Positions 21,959-34,170 of a stretch of 64,000 nucleotides of DNA are shown piece after piece (position 1 is the first letter of the stretch; the number at the start of each line of letters is the position of its first letter). Position numbers and translations under genes: made by a program. This DNA is from Brachionus sp. 'Tiscar'. Taxonomy: Eukaryota; Rotifera; Eurotatoria; Ploima; Brachionidae. The notes under the pieces are model-generated. The model searched no databases. It was not told the DNA's origin and was given only the letters and a program-made list of their open reading frames with translations. The stretch is taken from NCBI GenBank assembly GCA_006352455.1, contig VANL01000102.1, positions 1-64,000 of the forward strand, written 5' to 3'.

Positions 21959-24868
21959 ATGAAGAAAATAAAAAATTTTATACATAATTCTACTGTTAAT
22001 AAAACATCTATTAGAGAAACCAAAAATGTAAACAATTCCAAAAAAAATTTTTTTCTAGCGACACTTAAGTCTCAAGTGACAAAAAAATTTAACCAAGAAT
22101 GGATCACTGATGGTGACTTAGAGACTCATCTCCGAATTCAAATTGAAGAAATTTCATCGAACGCCAATCTGCACAAATTTGTAAATTCAGAGACCAGGCT
22201 AGAGAAAGCACTTATTTTTTACAAATGCTTGACCCCTCAATTTTTGGCAAAAAATTCTTTAATCTCTCTGTTCGAGAATTCGGAAACAATTTACTATTTC
22301 AAACTTTTGTACTCTATGCTCAAAGATGGTACAAAAACTTATTTCAAAGAGTTAAATGGAAGACTCTTGAACAAAAATGGGCTAATTTGTATTGAAAGCG
22401 ACAAAAAAAATTGCAAAAGAAAGGCTCAAATGCTAATGACATTAACTCAGATATTTACCACATTAAGCTACTATTCAAAAACATTTAGAAAACTTTTTGT
22501 GGCAAACTATGAAAATTGCGTACTAGATGTAATTACAGACAAAAATACTCTCTTAGATTGCATAAACATAATTAACCAAGATAAAATTTGCTGTAAAGAT
22601 GTGTCAATTTTTTTGAAGAACTCAATCGAATTAATGGGTAATTTGAAAAAGACCGTAAATATAGACACAAGAAAAGTTGATAAAATATGTCAAGCAATAA
22701 TGAAATTGAGCAGAAAAACTGATCACCATTTGGTAATGTCTTATATGTTCGTTTCTAAGTATTCTAGAATTCCAGACACTTTTAGTAAAAATTTGTTCAT
22801 AGATCAACTTTTTTTTGAAATAGAGATGGCGGTCAGTTCTATTAAAAACGAAAAAAGCTTTCCAATTTATTTTGATTCTTCGCGAAAAGCTGCAATCAGT
22901 CTTTTATCAGCCAAAGATTTGCATCTTAACCTAATCGAGCTTTTAGACACGCTATTTTTTTTAATGAATGATGAAGAAAACGAGAAATGTATACTTAAGA
23001 ACGACTTTCAACGATCCATGAAAACTATTTTGATGATTGGAACTGAAAATGAGGCAGAATATGCGGCACGTATTTTGTTCCAAATGTCTTTTTTTGAAAA
23101 TTTTAAATTTGAAGATAATGGAATTATAAATATGGTCAAAAAAGTTATTATCTATCAATATCCAAACAAAAATTTAATTAGATATTGCGAGGGAATTATT
23201 TGGATGACAGAAAAAGATTTGACTTTAAAAAGACTAGATAGCATAAGCATAGGATCAAATTTGAAAAAAAAAATTTTTATTTGTTACGATTTATATGCTA
23301 CCATAGTTTGCTCTAAGTTTTCTAATTTATTGAAAAAAAATGGATTTTTAGTTTGGTTTAAGAAAGCTGAAGATTATTCAATGGAAGAGTCACTTATTGC
23401 TATCAAGACAAGTGATATTGTCTTACTAGGTATGTATTTTATATTATTATCATGATTAAAAAATAATTTAGAGTATTTCAGTAAATAAACCCTAGATAAA
23501 TTCAATTCTTTATTTATTTATTAAAAAACTAAGAAACAATTTTCTTTTAATTAATTTGAAAGAAAATTTTTCTTGAAAGAATTTCATTGCTAATTTTTCT
23601 AATTGTTGGTTTTAATTTAATTTTTAAACGATAAATTAAACAAAGTGTAATTAATTTTTTTAATAGCCATTTTTTATTATACCTAAAAATGTTGTAAAGT
23701 GAAGCATGAAATTAATTAATAAATAATAATAATATTTTAAATAATATAAAAGAAAAATTAAGGATAACTTTTCAAAAAGAGCTTTTTTTTTTGATTAAAT
23801 AAGAACAAAGATAAATACAATCGGATTTTGAAATTAAATAGGCGCTTTATATTTTTTTGGTTCCAAGTCTAATAAATAATTTGCTCAGTTCGCTGAAAAA
23901 TAATGAGTCAGATGAGGACTTAATTTACTAGTACTGTTAATTCAATCATAAATTAGAATAAATACATTAAATTATTTTATAAAATTTATAGGAATTTTTT
24001 TATTAATTTGCTAGGTTGAAAAAAAGATTTTTATCGTTTTTCAAATTTTTTGGTTCCTCAATTTATTCAAGTAAATAAAAATTGCCTTTGATTTGGTTTT
24101 TTCTTTAATTTATCTAGCATAACATATATTTTTTGTTAAATATATATTAGTTTGTTAAATATAACTAGACGAATCATATATAACTATCTTTTTTCTAACT
24201 ATTTGATACTAAATTCAATTTATAACATTTGAGAGATCTGATTACTCAATTTTTTAGTTTAAACTCATGTTTTTTTTTTAATTTAACTTCATCAATTGAT
24301 TTCAAATTAAGAAAATAAATTTAAAAATTTCGAAAATTAGTATTTTTTTTCTGAATCCAAATTGAGTATAACTAACTTGAAAGAGTTATAGAATCAGATA
24401 AAATTAGCTTTACTAAAATTTGACAATCAGATATCATAGAAGGTAAAAAATACATGAAATTCATTTTATGATTAAATAAAATTTATGAATAACGTTTCTT
24501 TTAAAATTTTATTTCTATATTATTTTAATTTTTATTTTCTATTTTTATAATCAAGTTTTGAGCAACGAATTTTGCATTAATCCAAACTGTAGAGCTGAAT
24601 ATGAATATATGGTTCAAATGAAAATAAAAGTCATGCCAGTAATAGTTGATATTAATTTTCAACCCAAATATTGGTATTTTTTTTAATTGTTATTGATTAA
24701 AAAAATTTAAAATTAATCTTTAGGGTAAAAAGCCAAGTGCCTTGTCATCAAGGATTAAAGTTTCAAAGTTTATCAGAAGAAGATCTAGAAATAAATTTAA
24801 TAAATTCTATTTATAAAACATTAGAGAATACCCCTAAAACTGACGATGAGTTAATCAAAATCATTTAA
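21959..24868 (+). CDS. Divergent ARM-like/TIR protein lacking the SAM-like tail (TIR-2)
   Basis: Exons 21959-23429, 24556-24673 and 24724-24868 join in phase to 577 aa. It starts 61 bp after the TIR-1 stop on the same strand, so it is a tandem duplicate. The N-terminal 430 residues are helical (LHLNLIELLDTLFFLMND matches the ARM motif NLIELLESL of TIR-1). The TIR domain is strongly diverged: KKIFICYDLYATIVCSKF, FLVWFKKAEDYSMEES, then INPNCRAEYEYMVQMKIKV. The WIDV motif is lost, but Glu476 in SMEES still aligns with the candidate catalytic Glu. The SAM-like module of TIR-1, -3 and -4 is absent. The phase-2 intron in the DGW/KYW codon is shared with TIR-1, while the first intron sits elsewhere and is 1.13 kb. 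It may be a regulatory or decaying paralogue. Confidence 0.75.
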
Positions 24869-25612
24869 TCTCAAAAATTATAAAAAGTTTGACTCAAAAA
24901 TAGAAAATTATTTAAATTAAGAAATTAAAATTTATTTTTTTAATACTTATTAATTCAATACAATTTTAAAAACATTTAACTTTTATATATATTTTTTTTT
25001 AAAATTAAATAAGTGAAAAATAAAGTAAAAATATTCTTAAATAAAATTGAAATTTAATTAATCATTATATAATTTATGATTTTTTGATAACATGAAACTT
25101 TAATTTTCTATTTTTTATTACCGAAATTAGTGACGGTGAAGTTAAAAGCAATTTTTTCTCTAGTAGAGCAAATTTTCTAGTAAATCGTTTATGAGCAAAA
25201 TGAAGATTTAAATTTTCAAAACTTTTTCATTATTGTGAACATTCACGATTTTTGAAAAATTTGCTCTGCTTAAAATAAGCAAAAAAAAGCTCCTAGCAAA
25301 CACAGTGAAAAATGAAAAAAAGAATGTCCAAATCTGCTTTTAAATCATCCAAAATATACATTTTAGATTAGTGCTTATTATTATTACAAAATTTTGAGTA
25401 AAAACTACGTTTAATTTTTAATTTAAATATCTTTCTATTTTGTTTAAATTGAATAAAATTTAAAAATCAAGATAACATTTTAAATAAATAAATGTTAAAT
25501 TTTAGTTTTAAAACCTTTTATTTAGACATTTTTACCTAAGTCATTTTTAAAAATTAAAAACATTTAACTAGAAAATCATAAAATCATTGAAAACTCATTC
25601 GAAGAATGTGCT
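24869..25612. other. Intergenic with foldback repeat
   Basis: AT-rich. Contains the inverted repeat at 25162-25270 described separately and no exon that I can support. Confidence 0.4.
25162..25270. repeat. Small foldback repeat
   Basis: Left arm AGTAGAGCAAATTTTCTAGT (25162 on) pairs with right arm ATTTTTGAAAAATTTGCTCT (to 25270) across about 25 bp with few mismatches. The 58-bp loop is non-coding. It is probably a MITE-like element. Confidence 0.5.
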
Positions 25613-25938
25613 CTAAATTTCGCTTTCAGTCTTGTTTCTTTTTTCGTTTTCAATCGCTTTAAATTTATATTAGTAATTTTGTCTAACACTTAAAAAAATT
25701 TCGATAACTTACCTTCCTTATCAGGCAAAATAATTTTCTCTTGAGTGATTGTCGGCTTTAATTTATTTTTATCGAATGTCTCTACACCATTAACCAAACT
25801 AATGTGCTTTTTCTCTGACTCAATATCCTCTTTAGATGGCAAATTAATCTTTTCCGAAACCTGAACGTGCTTCAATGCATTCGTCTCAAACTTCGCCATT
25901 TCTTCAATGATTGCTTGGTTTGGTTTAACTTCGCTCAT
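25613..25938 (-). CDS. Two-repeat beta-thymosin, actin-binding
   Basis: Exons 25938-25713 and 25656-25613 join in phase to 89 aa. Two beta-thymosin/WH2 repeats are visible: FETNALKHVQVSEKINLPSK then EDIESEK, and FDKNKLKPTITQEKIILPDK then EAIENEK, the second crossing the 56-nt intron. Each has the amphipathic helix, the LKH/LKP linker and the LPxKExIExEK C-terminal motif that cap G-actin. Multi-repeat thymosins (Drosophila ciboulot, C. elegans TTH-1) promote or buffer actin polymerisation. Replacing LKKT by LKHV in repeat 1 may weaken its actin contact. The protein is short, soluble and without a signal peptide. Confidence 0.92.
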
Positions 25939-27742
25939 TTTCAGCTATCTAAATATCTTTTAGTTTTAATTTTTAAGAATTTGGCGCAGTTTATTTTCTT
26001 ATTTATAGTCTAGAAAGAAAAACTCAATTGGCTAGAGCTTCTAATTCAGCCTTCCAAACTAAAATCGAACTTTTCATCAATCCAAATTATGTCTGTATTA
26101 AAATAAATTCATTTCTGGCGAACAATATCCATACAAATTTGTTTATTTATTAAAATATTAAATATTTTTCTCCATGTTAATTGTTTATCAGTAATTTTTT
26201 ATTCTATTATATTTTTTGACTTGACTAGAAACATAATAAATCCCTTGATTAAACTTCTGACCAATATAGAAAATTATTCAGTTAAATTAAAAAATAGAAT
26301 TCAAATCAAACCTCAATCAATTAATCCAAAACATTTATCTATATTCGACCGTAATACTCTACTGAAACATGATATAGACTTAATATAGACGCTTAGATTA
26401 ATGAACCAAAGTTCAGTTTTTTTAACTACAAATGTATCCAATTAAAAGTAAATTATTTAAAAAAGCTCATATTTTTCTCTGATCAAAAACATATGATTTA
26501 TTTACAGGCTAATGCTATTTAATAGTCTATTAATATATTTAAGAGATAAACTTTATTTTTACACATAATCAGTTGGAATTTGATAGAAATATGTTAAAAT
26601 AAACAGATAATCATTGATGATAAATGTTTACTTTATATTAAAAATAGCAACAAGTCTAGAAATTAAAAAGTGAATGACCTAGAGAAATAAATAATAATTT
26701 TGGTTTTAGTGCTAGATCTGATAGCCTTATTTAGAAAAGCATATTTGAAATATATCACTTTTGAATAAAAAAATCTTCAAGGAAATAAGAGTTTTTAAAA
26801 AAATTGTTCTTATTATTATTTCAAAAAAGATTTATAAATTTAAAATATTAGAAGCTAGGAGCATCAATTTATAAAATGTGGCTGATAAAAAAAATATGCC
26901 ATTTGATGATTTGAATTTTAAAATTGCTTCAAGTTTTTTAAAAATATCAACATTCTCTCAAAAAGATTATATATTCTATTTTAAAACGTTTAAATATTTT
27001 TTATAACTGCCTTTAATTTAAATTAATTGCGAATTTTTATTTCAAAATTATTAACCAATTTTTGTTTTTTATTAGATGTACATATTTATCTAGTTAAACA
27101 TATATCAAAAAAGCTAACGATTAGTAATTTTAGTCTTATTTTTGAGGCAATTAAAAAAAATAAATATTTGTGTTTTTTATTAGCATTATTTGCATTTATT
27201 TCTGTTTAAAAAATATTCTTATTGTTATGTAAAATTTAAGGTTTTATTTTAGCAAGTTAAGAATAACAAAGCTAAGAATTTTTTTCTATAATCTCGTTAA
27301 AAAATTTTACTATGAACAACAATTAAATTGATTGAAGAATTTAATACTTAAAAAAATTAAGGACTAATTGACTCGGTTAGTTCCTTTTATGAAAACACTA
27401 GATTTGTTTGAGCGCATTCACATACTTAGGAGGTATCTTTAGTGCAACGAAAGAAACACACAAATGTTAAAGAAACTAATGAAAAATTGATAAATTTTGA
27501 ATTTGAATTACACAAACACACTGATGTGTTTATAAAACTGAATGGTGAATTTTAATAAATTTTATACGCAAAACACGGTACCCAACTATAATAATCATAT
27601 ACCGAGTGAAATTTATTTTTTTAAAAAACAAAAATACTCAACTTAGGAACAATTTTATCTTATTGAATCAAGGCTATTTAAAATATATAAAAAATGATGG
27701 AAATTATATATTTTTACTGTTCCAGATACAAAAAAATATATT
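25939..27742. other. Intergenic, 1.8 kb
   Basis: No supported gene. A 60-codon hydrophobic ORF at 27027-27209 has neither a start context nor a family match. Confidence 0.35.
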
Positions 27743-28003
27743 TTATTTAGTTGTTTTTTGAACCGACTGGTCAGCCACGCTTTTATGTTTCATGTATGGG
27801 TTTTTTTTCTTGTTATACTTGGCCATTAATACTTGAATCAAAATTAACTTCTAATACCCTTCACAACTATTAATGTCTAAGTTCCATATTTTTTGTACTT
27901 CGTAAGGTTGACTTGACGAAGCATTTGCTGTAACTTTTGCATGACCTCGACGGGGTTTTCTTTCAAGCGGTAAATTTAAAGCGATTTCTTTGAAGTTACA
28001 TAA
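27743..28003 (-). pseudogene. MULE transposase C-terminal relic
   Basis: Leftward frame LCNFKEIALNLPLERKPRRG followed by HAKVTANASSSQP. This fits the tail of MULE transposases, where a SWIM zinc finger is followed by a basic KRKRGRPxKAxKAL stretch. An internal stop occurs after EGY, and the catalytic domain is missing. A second, independent tail fragment lies at 63360-63483. Confidence 0.45.
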
Positions 28004-28204
28004 TTTTAAATTAAAAAATACTTAATTTTAATATAAAAGAAAAAATTTAAAATTAATTCCCATTGATCTCTATTTATTCATTTTTTATTTATTTTAAAGT
28101 TAATCGAAGATAACATTTTTCTAAGATATATTTTGAAATAACATACCGAAATCCTTTCCTGATTTTGATTATTTTTTTATCAAAGCATAATTGGTATGAT
28201 TTAA

Positions 28205-29865
28205 TAATAATATAATAATAAACTGAAAGTTATGATGTGCTAGCACATGGAACGAGGGTTTAGTCTCATTATAATAGCTTGTTTAAATTAAGTTTATCAA
28301 TTTTGTTTTTAAAAACATTAACTGTATCTGAATTTATAACAACTCTATCAAGTCGATTCCAAACATTGACCATTCTGTTGGTGAAAAAATTAAACCCTTG
28401 CTCACAATTTTAAACCAATTGTCATTTAACCTAAACTAAAATCATGATGTCTAGGAGTTGAACGAAAACTATTTCTGGAATATTTTTAAAGACTACATGC
28501 CAGATGATCTTGTTGTGTTTTTTGATAATTTTAAACATCTCGATCAGATCTTCTCTTAATCTTCTAGTCTCTAGGCTGGTTAAATTCAATTAATTAAAAT
28601 TAACTAATTAATTAAAATTGTACTAATTAATTAAAATTTTTTTCAAAATGATCACTTAAATCAAATTGTGTTCACCTAAAATAAAAAGTGATCACCTAAA
28701 ATGATACTTACCAAAAAAATTATGACAAAGTAAATAAAAATTTGATTTTTTCAAAATTTTAGCTTTAATAAATAGTCATCTTATTGGTGTACTAGTAAAT
28801 TAAATACTCGTTATTACACTTCTAGAGAAGATATAATTGAGAAATTAGATGAAAATTTGAAAAATGTCAAAATATCTGATGTTAAGCGTCAGACTTTAAC
28901 TATTGAAAAAAAAACTTATGAGAATAAATTTTCTTCATCTACAGAAGAAATTGTAAAAATGACTTAAATAACAAAAAAGATCCTATAAAATGTGATTTTT
29001 GTAAAAATTATTTTGAAAAAAATGGTCTCAGGAGACACATTACTGACAAGCATAAGAATCAATAAAAAAATTTTTTTTTGGTTTACTTATTTTTTTTTAG
29101 CTTACCTTTAATTAAAAAAAATTAAAAAATAAATTTTGATTTTCGAAATAATTTTTTTTGTCATTCAATAAAAAACTCATCAATGCCATAACATTAAAGT
29201 TTGTGAATTAAGCGTTTATGGGGCACTGAATCAAATTCTTAAGGATAGTCTAAATAGATAATATCCAAAGCCTGTCTAAGGTTGACTCCTAGATAAAATC
29301 AATACTCTCCAATAAATTTGTAACAAATGACTTTTTTTATACGAATCCATGTTGTCTATTACTTATTAAATTACTCACCACTAAGAAATCGAGTATTACT
29401 TCTTTTAAAAGCTTTTCCATAATTTTGCATGGTATTGAGGTCAGTGATACAGGTTTATAATTAGAAGCCTGCAACTTGGAACCTTTCTTAAACAAGAGAG
29501 TGACGTTTGCCTCACGCCATTTGCTTGGAAATGAAGGTGTCTCGTAAGACTTAGTAAAATAATTGATAGAGGCAGGGAGAGAGCCTCTTTTAATACCCAA
29601 GGATAAATACCATTTGATCCAATAGCCTTGTATTTTTTTTAGTTGTGATAACTCTTTGAATAAATTTGCTCTTGAAAAAGTAGTTTTTGGATATACTTAC
29701 AGTTTTTTCAGTAACTTTTTTCATTTGAGAAGTGAACCTAGGCTCATCTTTGATAAACACTGATTCGAATTGTTCATTTAAAATACTACATATTTCGGAA
29801 TGTGCTAAATAAATCAGAGTATCATTAATTAAAATAAATACTAGCTCAATTATAATTGACAATTT
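28205..29865 (-). mobile_element. Degenerate CR1/Jockey-like LINE, interrupted
   Basis: Reading leftward. Bases 29862-29590 hold the pre-RT segment (SEICSILNEQFESVF). Bases 29600-29337 hold the RT start (SFPSKWREANVTLLFKKGSK, ASNYKPVSLTSIPCKIMEKL, LISNRQHGFV). After a 700-bp interruption, 28600-28250 holds the end of the RT ORF (LETRRLREDLIEMFKIIKKH, then VNVWNRLDRVVINSDTVNVF). A TTATTATATTATTATTA tail ends near 28205. The core RT motif with the YADD box is missing and several stops and frame changes are present, so the element is dead. Confidence 0.75.
28801..29065 (+). pseudogene. C2H2 zinc-finger fragment inserted in the LINE relic
   Basis: Opposite strand to the LINE. A frame REDIIEKLDENLKNVKISD shifts near 28960 into DPIKCDFCKNYFEKNGLRRH and then ITDKHKNQ-stop, a single intact C2H2 finger (C-x2-C-x12-H-x4-H). 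The short size, the frameshift and the position inside a LINE gap suggest part of another mobile element. Confidence 0.4.
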
Positions 29866-30215
29866 ATATTATTTTAGACTATTTTAGATTAAATTAATTA
29901 TAAGCAAATGCTGAATTTTGTTTTGTGTCGATAATGTAAATAAAAATTAATGTAAATCAGGGGATCCGCATCCGGGACATTTATTAAATTTTAATCTTAA
30001 AATTTTCATAGAATTTTAACAATTTATTTAAATCATATTTTCTTAAGAATAAAAAAAGTTTTTTTTAACAAAATTTAAAAAAAGGTTCTCAAATCTTCTA
30101 TTTTTGTCTATATACATTTTTTTTTTCTATTGAGCATTTGTCAAATATTTTCATTTCAAAATTTACTTTTATTATTTTAAAAAATTTCTTATTATTGAGA
30201 TAAAATTTAATTCCT
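29866..30215. other. Intergenic between LINE relic and Treslin-like gene
   Basis: AT-rich and non-coding. It is the 3' flank of the leftward Treslin-like gene. Confidence 0.4.
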
Positions 30216-32473
30216 TTAAGATTTTTTTGGAGAGAGTATTTTAGATGGAGATGAGAATATTTTGTTCTTGAAAAAGTCTGCACCTCTTGAACTAATGATT
30301 CCAATTGGTGGTATCGGCTCAGAACTATTGATAAACCTATTATCATCTTAAAAAAAGAAAATTAAACTAAAAATAGCTAATGAAGCCTAAGTCTTACTTT
30401 TAACTGGAGTATCCGGAATTACTGGCAACGAACTATTGTTTGAGTTTGGGTTTGTATTTAAGGGTTGAAACGAGAATCTTTTGCGAATTTTTTCTTGTTT
30501 CGTTCTTATTATGGTAGTATTTTGTTTGTGATCAGGTGTATCAGTAATTAAATATGTTCTTGGACGCTTTTTTCCATTATCATCTTCTATCAGTATATTT
30601 GAGGCTTTTGATCCGGGGCTTTTTTTGGAACCTTCACATGATGGTTTGTTATTGGTTGAAACGGATGAATCTTTACATGGTGATCTTATTTTTAGTCTCA
30701 TCTTTTAAATTTAATTTTTTAATTATTAAAGATAAATATCGAGATAAATCTAACCCTTTTTTTACTTTGAATTACAATTGAACGTCCTGTTGTCGAATTA
30801 CCATTAAAACTACTAAACCGATTTATTCTAAAATTTATTTATTTTATTTTTTCTTAGGTGTAAAATTAAGAAATTAAGTAAATTACGTTTTTTTCTTTTT
30901 AAAATCGTTTAAAAGATCATCGCTTTCATTATCCTTTTCTTCATTTTTTTGGCTTGCAATTAGTTCATCATTTTCGTTTGATTCTTGATCATTTTTCGGA
31001 CAAAAATCCTCAAATAAAGAATTCAATTTACTAATCCCGCCTGAATTTACGGCCTCGTCTTTAGAAAATGGTTCACTAAATTGTGAATAATTGTTGTCAT
31101 TCTTCAATAAACGGCTAGGCGATTTATTTGGACTAATCAATAATGAATTAGAAGCAGATGCAGCGTTTGAAGAATTGCAGCTTTCGTCTAAATTTTCATC
31201 TTTATCATATCCTAATTCTTCCATTAGATTTAAAACTAACTCAGGTGCTTTTGAAAAAAAACTCGAATAAATTTCGCCAAACAAAAATTTCTCGATTTTA
31301 AATTTTTCTTTAAATGTCTGACTAATCCATCTGACCGAATTGGCAACTTCCCATACAAAATCTTCATCAACAGGTATTTTGTTAGAAGAGGAATTGGTAG
31401 ATATGTATTCTTCAAGTGATAATAATACCTGAATTTGAGATCTAAAATTTGAAATTTTTAAAATTATTTAATAATTAAAATTTAATTTAAAAATTAAAGA
31501 AAAATTACTCTGTTTTTAAATTTTCACTAAATTCATTTCCTTTGTAACGTTGTTTCAATTCAAATGGTGTTTGAATCAAATTTTCTTTGAGAATTTCAGA
31601 AATAAAATTCTAAATTAAAACACACTTTATAAGTAAGTTTTATTTAAAAATTTTAATTCATAAAAATAATATTATTTGATTTTACAAAATAAAATTTGAC
31701 AATATTTTTTAATAAAAAAATAAAGAAATTATAAATATTTAAAAAAATTAATTTTATATAAATACTGAAAAAGAATTTTTAAAAAATTTTCTTACATCTT
31801 TTTCATTAAATGTAAAAATTTTATTCTTACTTGTGAATCTAAATTTGAAGTTTTGGAAAAAATTTTAATTGCATTAGATATTTCGGCTACTTTCTGCCCT
31901 ATATTGATATTTGTTTCTACAAGTTGTTCATACGATTTTTTTAAAAAGTCTATCAAATCGTTTTTATCCTTGAGCTCTTGTAAAATAAATATGATTTAAA
32001 TTTAAAAAATTAAAATTGATTAAAAAAAAAAATTTAAAGCATGCTCAAGAAGCGTTATTTGAAAAAATACCTCGAATATTAGTCGATTCATCAACAATTT
32101 CTGATTTTTTGTCTAAAGTCGTTTCACTTTTAAAATTGGAATTGGTTTGATTTTTTTGACAAAGAGTAAAATTTGGTGTTGAGCTAGAATGTTCAATATG
32201 ATTAATAGACGTATTTTCACTGTTATCTCCATTTACAATTTTAGAATTATTTAATTCTGATTTTTGTTTTATTTTATCAACATTTTGCTTTTGGGAACAA
32301 CGGGTTATTTTTAGAACTCTGTCACTCATAACTCTACGAAGTTCTGTTCTTAATTTTTTTGACCCTGGAGAAGCGTTGTTTTGGTTCATTGCAATCCTAG
32401 TCATAAGACTAGATGATATTGATGGAGAGCCCAAAGATCCTATTTTACTACTGGTCATCTTAGTTCTATTCAT
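30216..32473 (-). CDS. Probable Treslin/TICRR-type replication initiation factor
   Basis: Exons 32473-32071, 31976-31831, 31609-31509, 31441-30887, 30827-30776, 30701-30398 and 30346-30216 join in phase to 563 aa. The central helical region (ELKDKNDLIDFLKKSYEQLV, SQIQVLLSLEEY, FGEIYSSFFSKAPELVLNLM) recalls the Sld3/Treslin domain. The C-terminal KRPRTYLITDTPDHKQ and SPSKILSPKKS resemble the TDTPxHKQ-type motif and CDK-site tail of animal TICRR, which loads CDC45 after S-phase CDK phosphorylation. Many SP/TP sites are visible. It is much shorter than vertebrate TICRR (about 1900 aa). An AG just upstream of the ATG could be an acceptor for an unseen 5' exon. The identification is from memory of motifs and is moderate. 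Confidence 0.5.
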
Positions 32474-34170
32474 CTTGACCCTCAATAGAAGCTGTTTAAA
32501 ATTTATCTTTAAAGATAAAAAAATTGCTTTGTATTTATTTTCTATTCAAATTTTAAAAACTTAAGATTAATTTGACTTTGCATGTACAATTTATTAAGAA
32601 TAATTTCAAGTAACCACGATATCTAATATTTGTCTTTTTAGAAGAGGACATAATCGATTTTGGAAAGCTATTTAATTTTTTGATAATTATTTATTTAATT
32701 CTTAAATCAAATATTTATTTTGCATATCTAAAAACATTAGGATGCATTTTATTATAAATATAAGAGATCACATTAATGTACAATATCATAAAACTAAAAG
32801 TTTCTAAAAAATTTTATAAATTTCAGTGTATTTTCAAATTGTTTTTTATTTGTACTCTTAAAATCAACAGATGTTTATATTATTTTTATTTTCAAAGAAA
32901 AGCATCACCTGACAAAGTAATTTGATTCTAATATAAAAAATAAAATTTTTAACCTAAAAAGTATATTTTGACTCTTTTTCTTAATCTATATAAATTAATA
33001 AATTAGCTTTTAATTATTAGCTTTGATTATTAATATCCTATTTTTTAAAAATTGATTGTTAAGCTATTTATTAGTTATGATTGTTGAAATTTACCTGTGT
33101 TAATAAATTTTTGTAATTAATTAATTTACTATTTCAAATAATTTAAAGAGATAGTTTTTCTGATTGAATTTTTATTCAAGTATTTGAATAAATTAAATAA
33201 TTGATTATTTTGATAAAATTTTTTACTATTTTAAATAAGCTTTATTTCAACAAATATTTATTTTTTTTCAAATTAAAAATTAAAATTTTTTTTGTTAATT
33301 TAGCATTTTTTAAAAATTTTTTAAATAAAATTTCTAGTCAAACAAAAAATTTGGTAGCATTCTAAACTTAGTAGCTTTTAAACAATATTTTAAAGTTGTA
33401 CTTAATAAAAAAAGATCATTTTAATATTAATTATGAAAAATATCGATTTATTATATGTTTTATTTTTATGATTCTTATTTTTTAAAGTATGTTGAGCATC
33501 TTATTTAAAATTAAGAATCAGTTCAATTCAAAAACGATAAAAAGTGTCTGATATTTTTTTTCAAAAAGCTAATAATTTTAAAGAATATAAATTAACTCAT
33601 TTAAAAAAGAGAATAGTGATATAATTTTAAGTTATAGATTGAATGTTGCGTAATAGAACAAAGCAAAAAGAAGTATTGTTATTTTAGGTTTTTTTAATTT
33701 TAATTTTAAACTACATAATTCTGAAAATATAGGTTAAATATATTCAATTTTTTTTTCTCTATAAGATAACTGAGAAAATAAATAAATTTCTAATTCTAAT
33801 AATATCTAAAAAGAATTTTTCAAATAGTTTTTATTAAGATAAATTTATTTTACATACAAAGTCTAATGAACAATATTTTAGTGTCGACTAATTACGCAGA
33901 TTTATACTATTTTTAGCTGATAGTTATTTTGGTTTAGTTAAAAAACTCAAATTTCTTAAACACATCTGATCAAGAATCGTACGATTTTTGTTTGAAAAAA
34001 ATACTAGGGAGAGTATGAAGACATAATTATTACATAACAAATTTTCCTAACAAAAAAAATTATACACAAAATCAAAAAATTAACAATATTAAAGCATTTG
34101 CTTATCAAGGTTCAAAATTTAAGTCTTTAAAAATTAGAAAAAAAAATAAACTAGTCAATTTTGATCAGAT
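32474..34170. other. Intergenic, divergent promoters
   Basis: 1.7 kb of AT-rich DNA between divergently transcribed genes. No motif or repeat that I can support. Confidence 0.4.

Noticed and set aside
27027..27209. Hydrophobic 60-codon ORF
   Set aside because: Composition is that of random AT-rich DNA; no splice sites, signal or family match.
28801..29065. A functional C2H2 zinc-finger gene
   Set aside because: Single finger, frameshift just before it, and located within a dead LINE; better explained as mobile-element debris.
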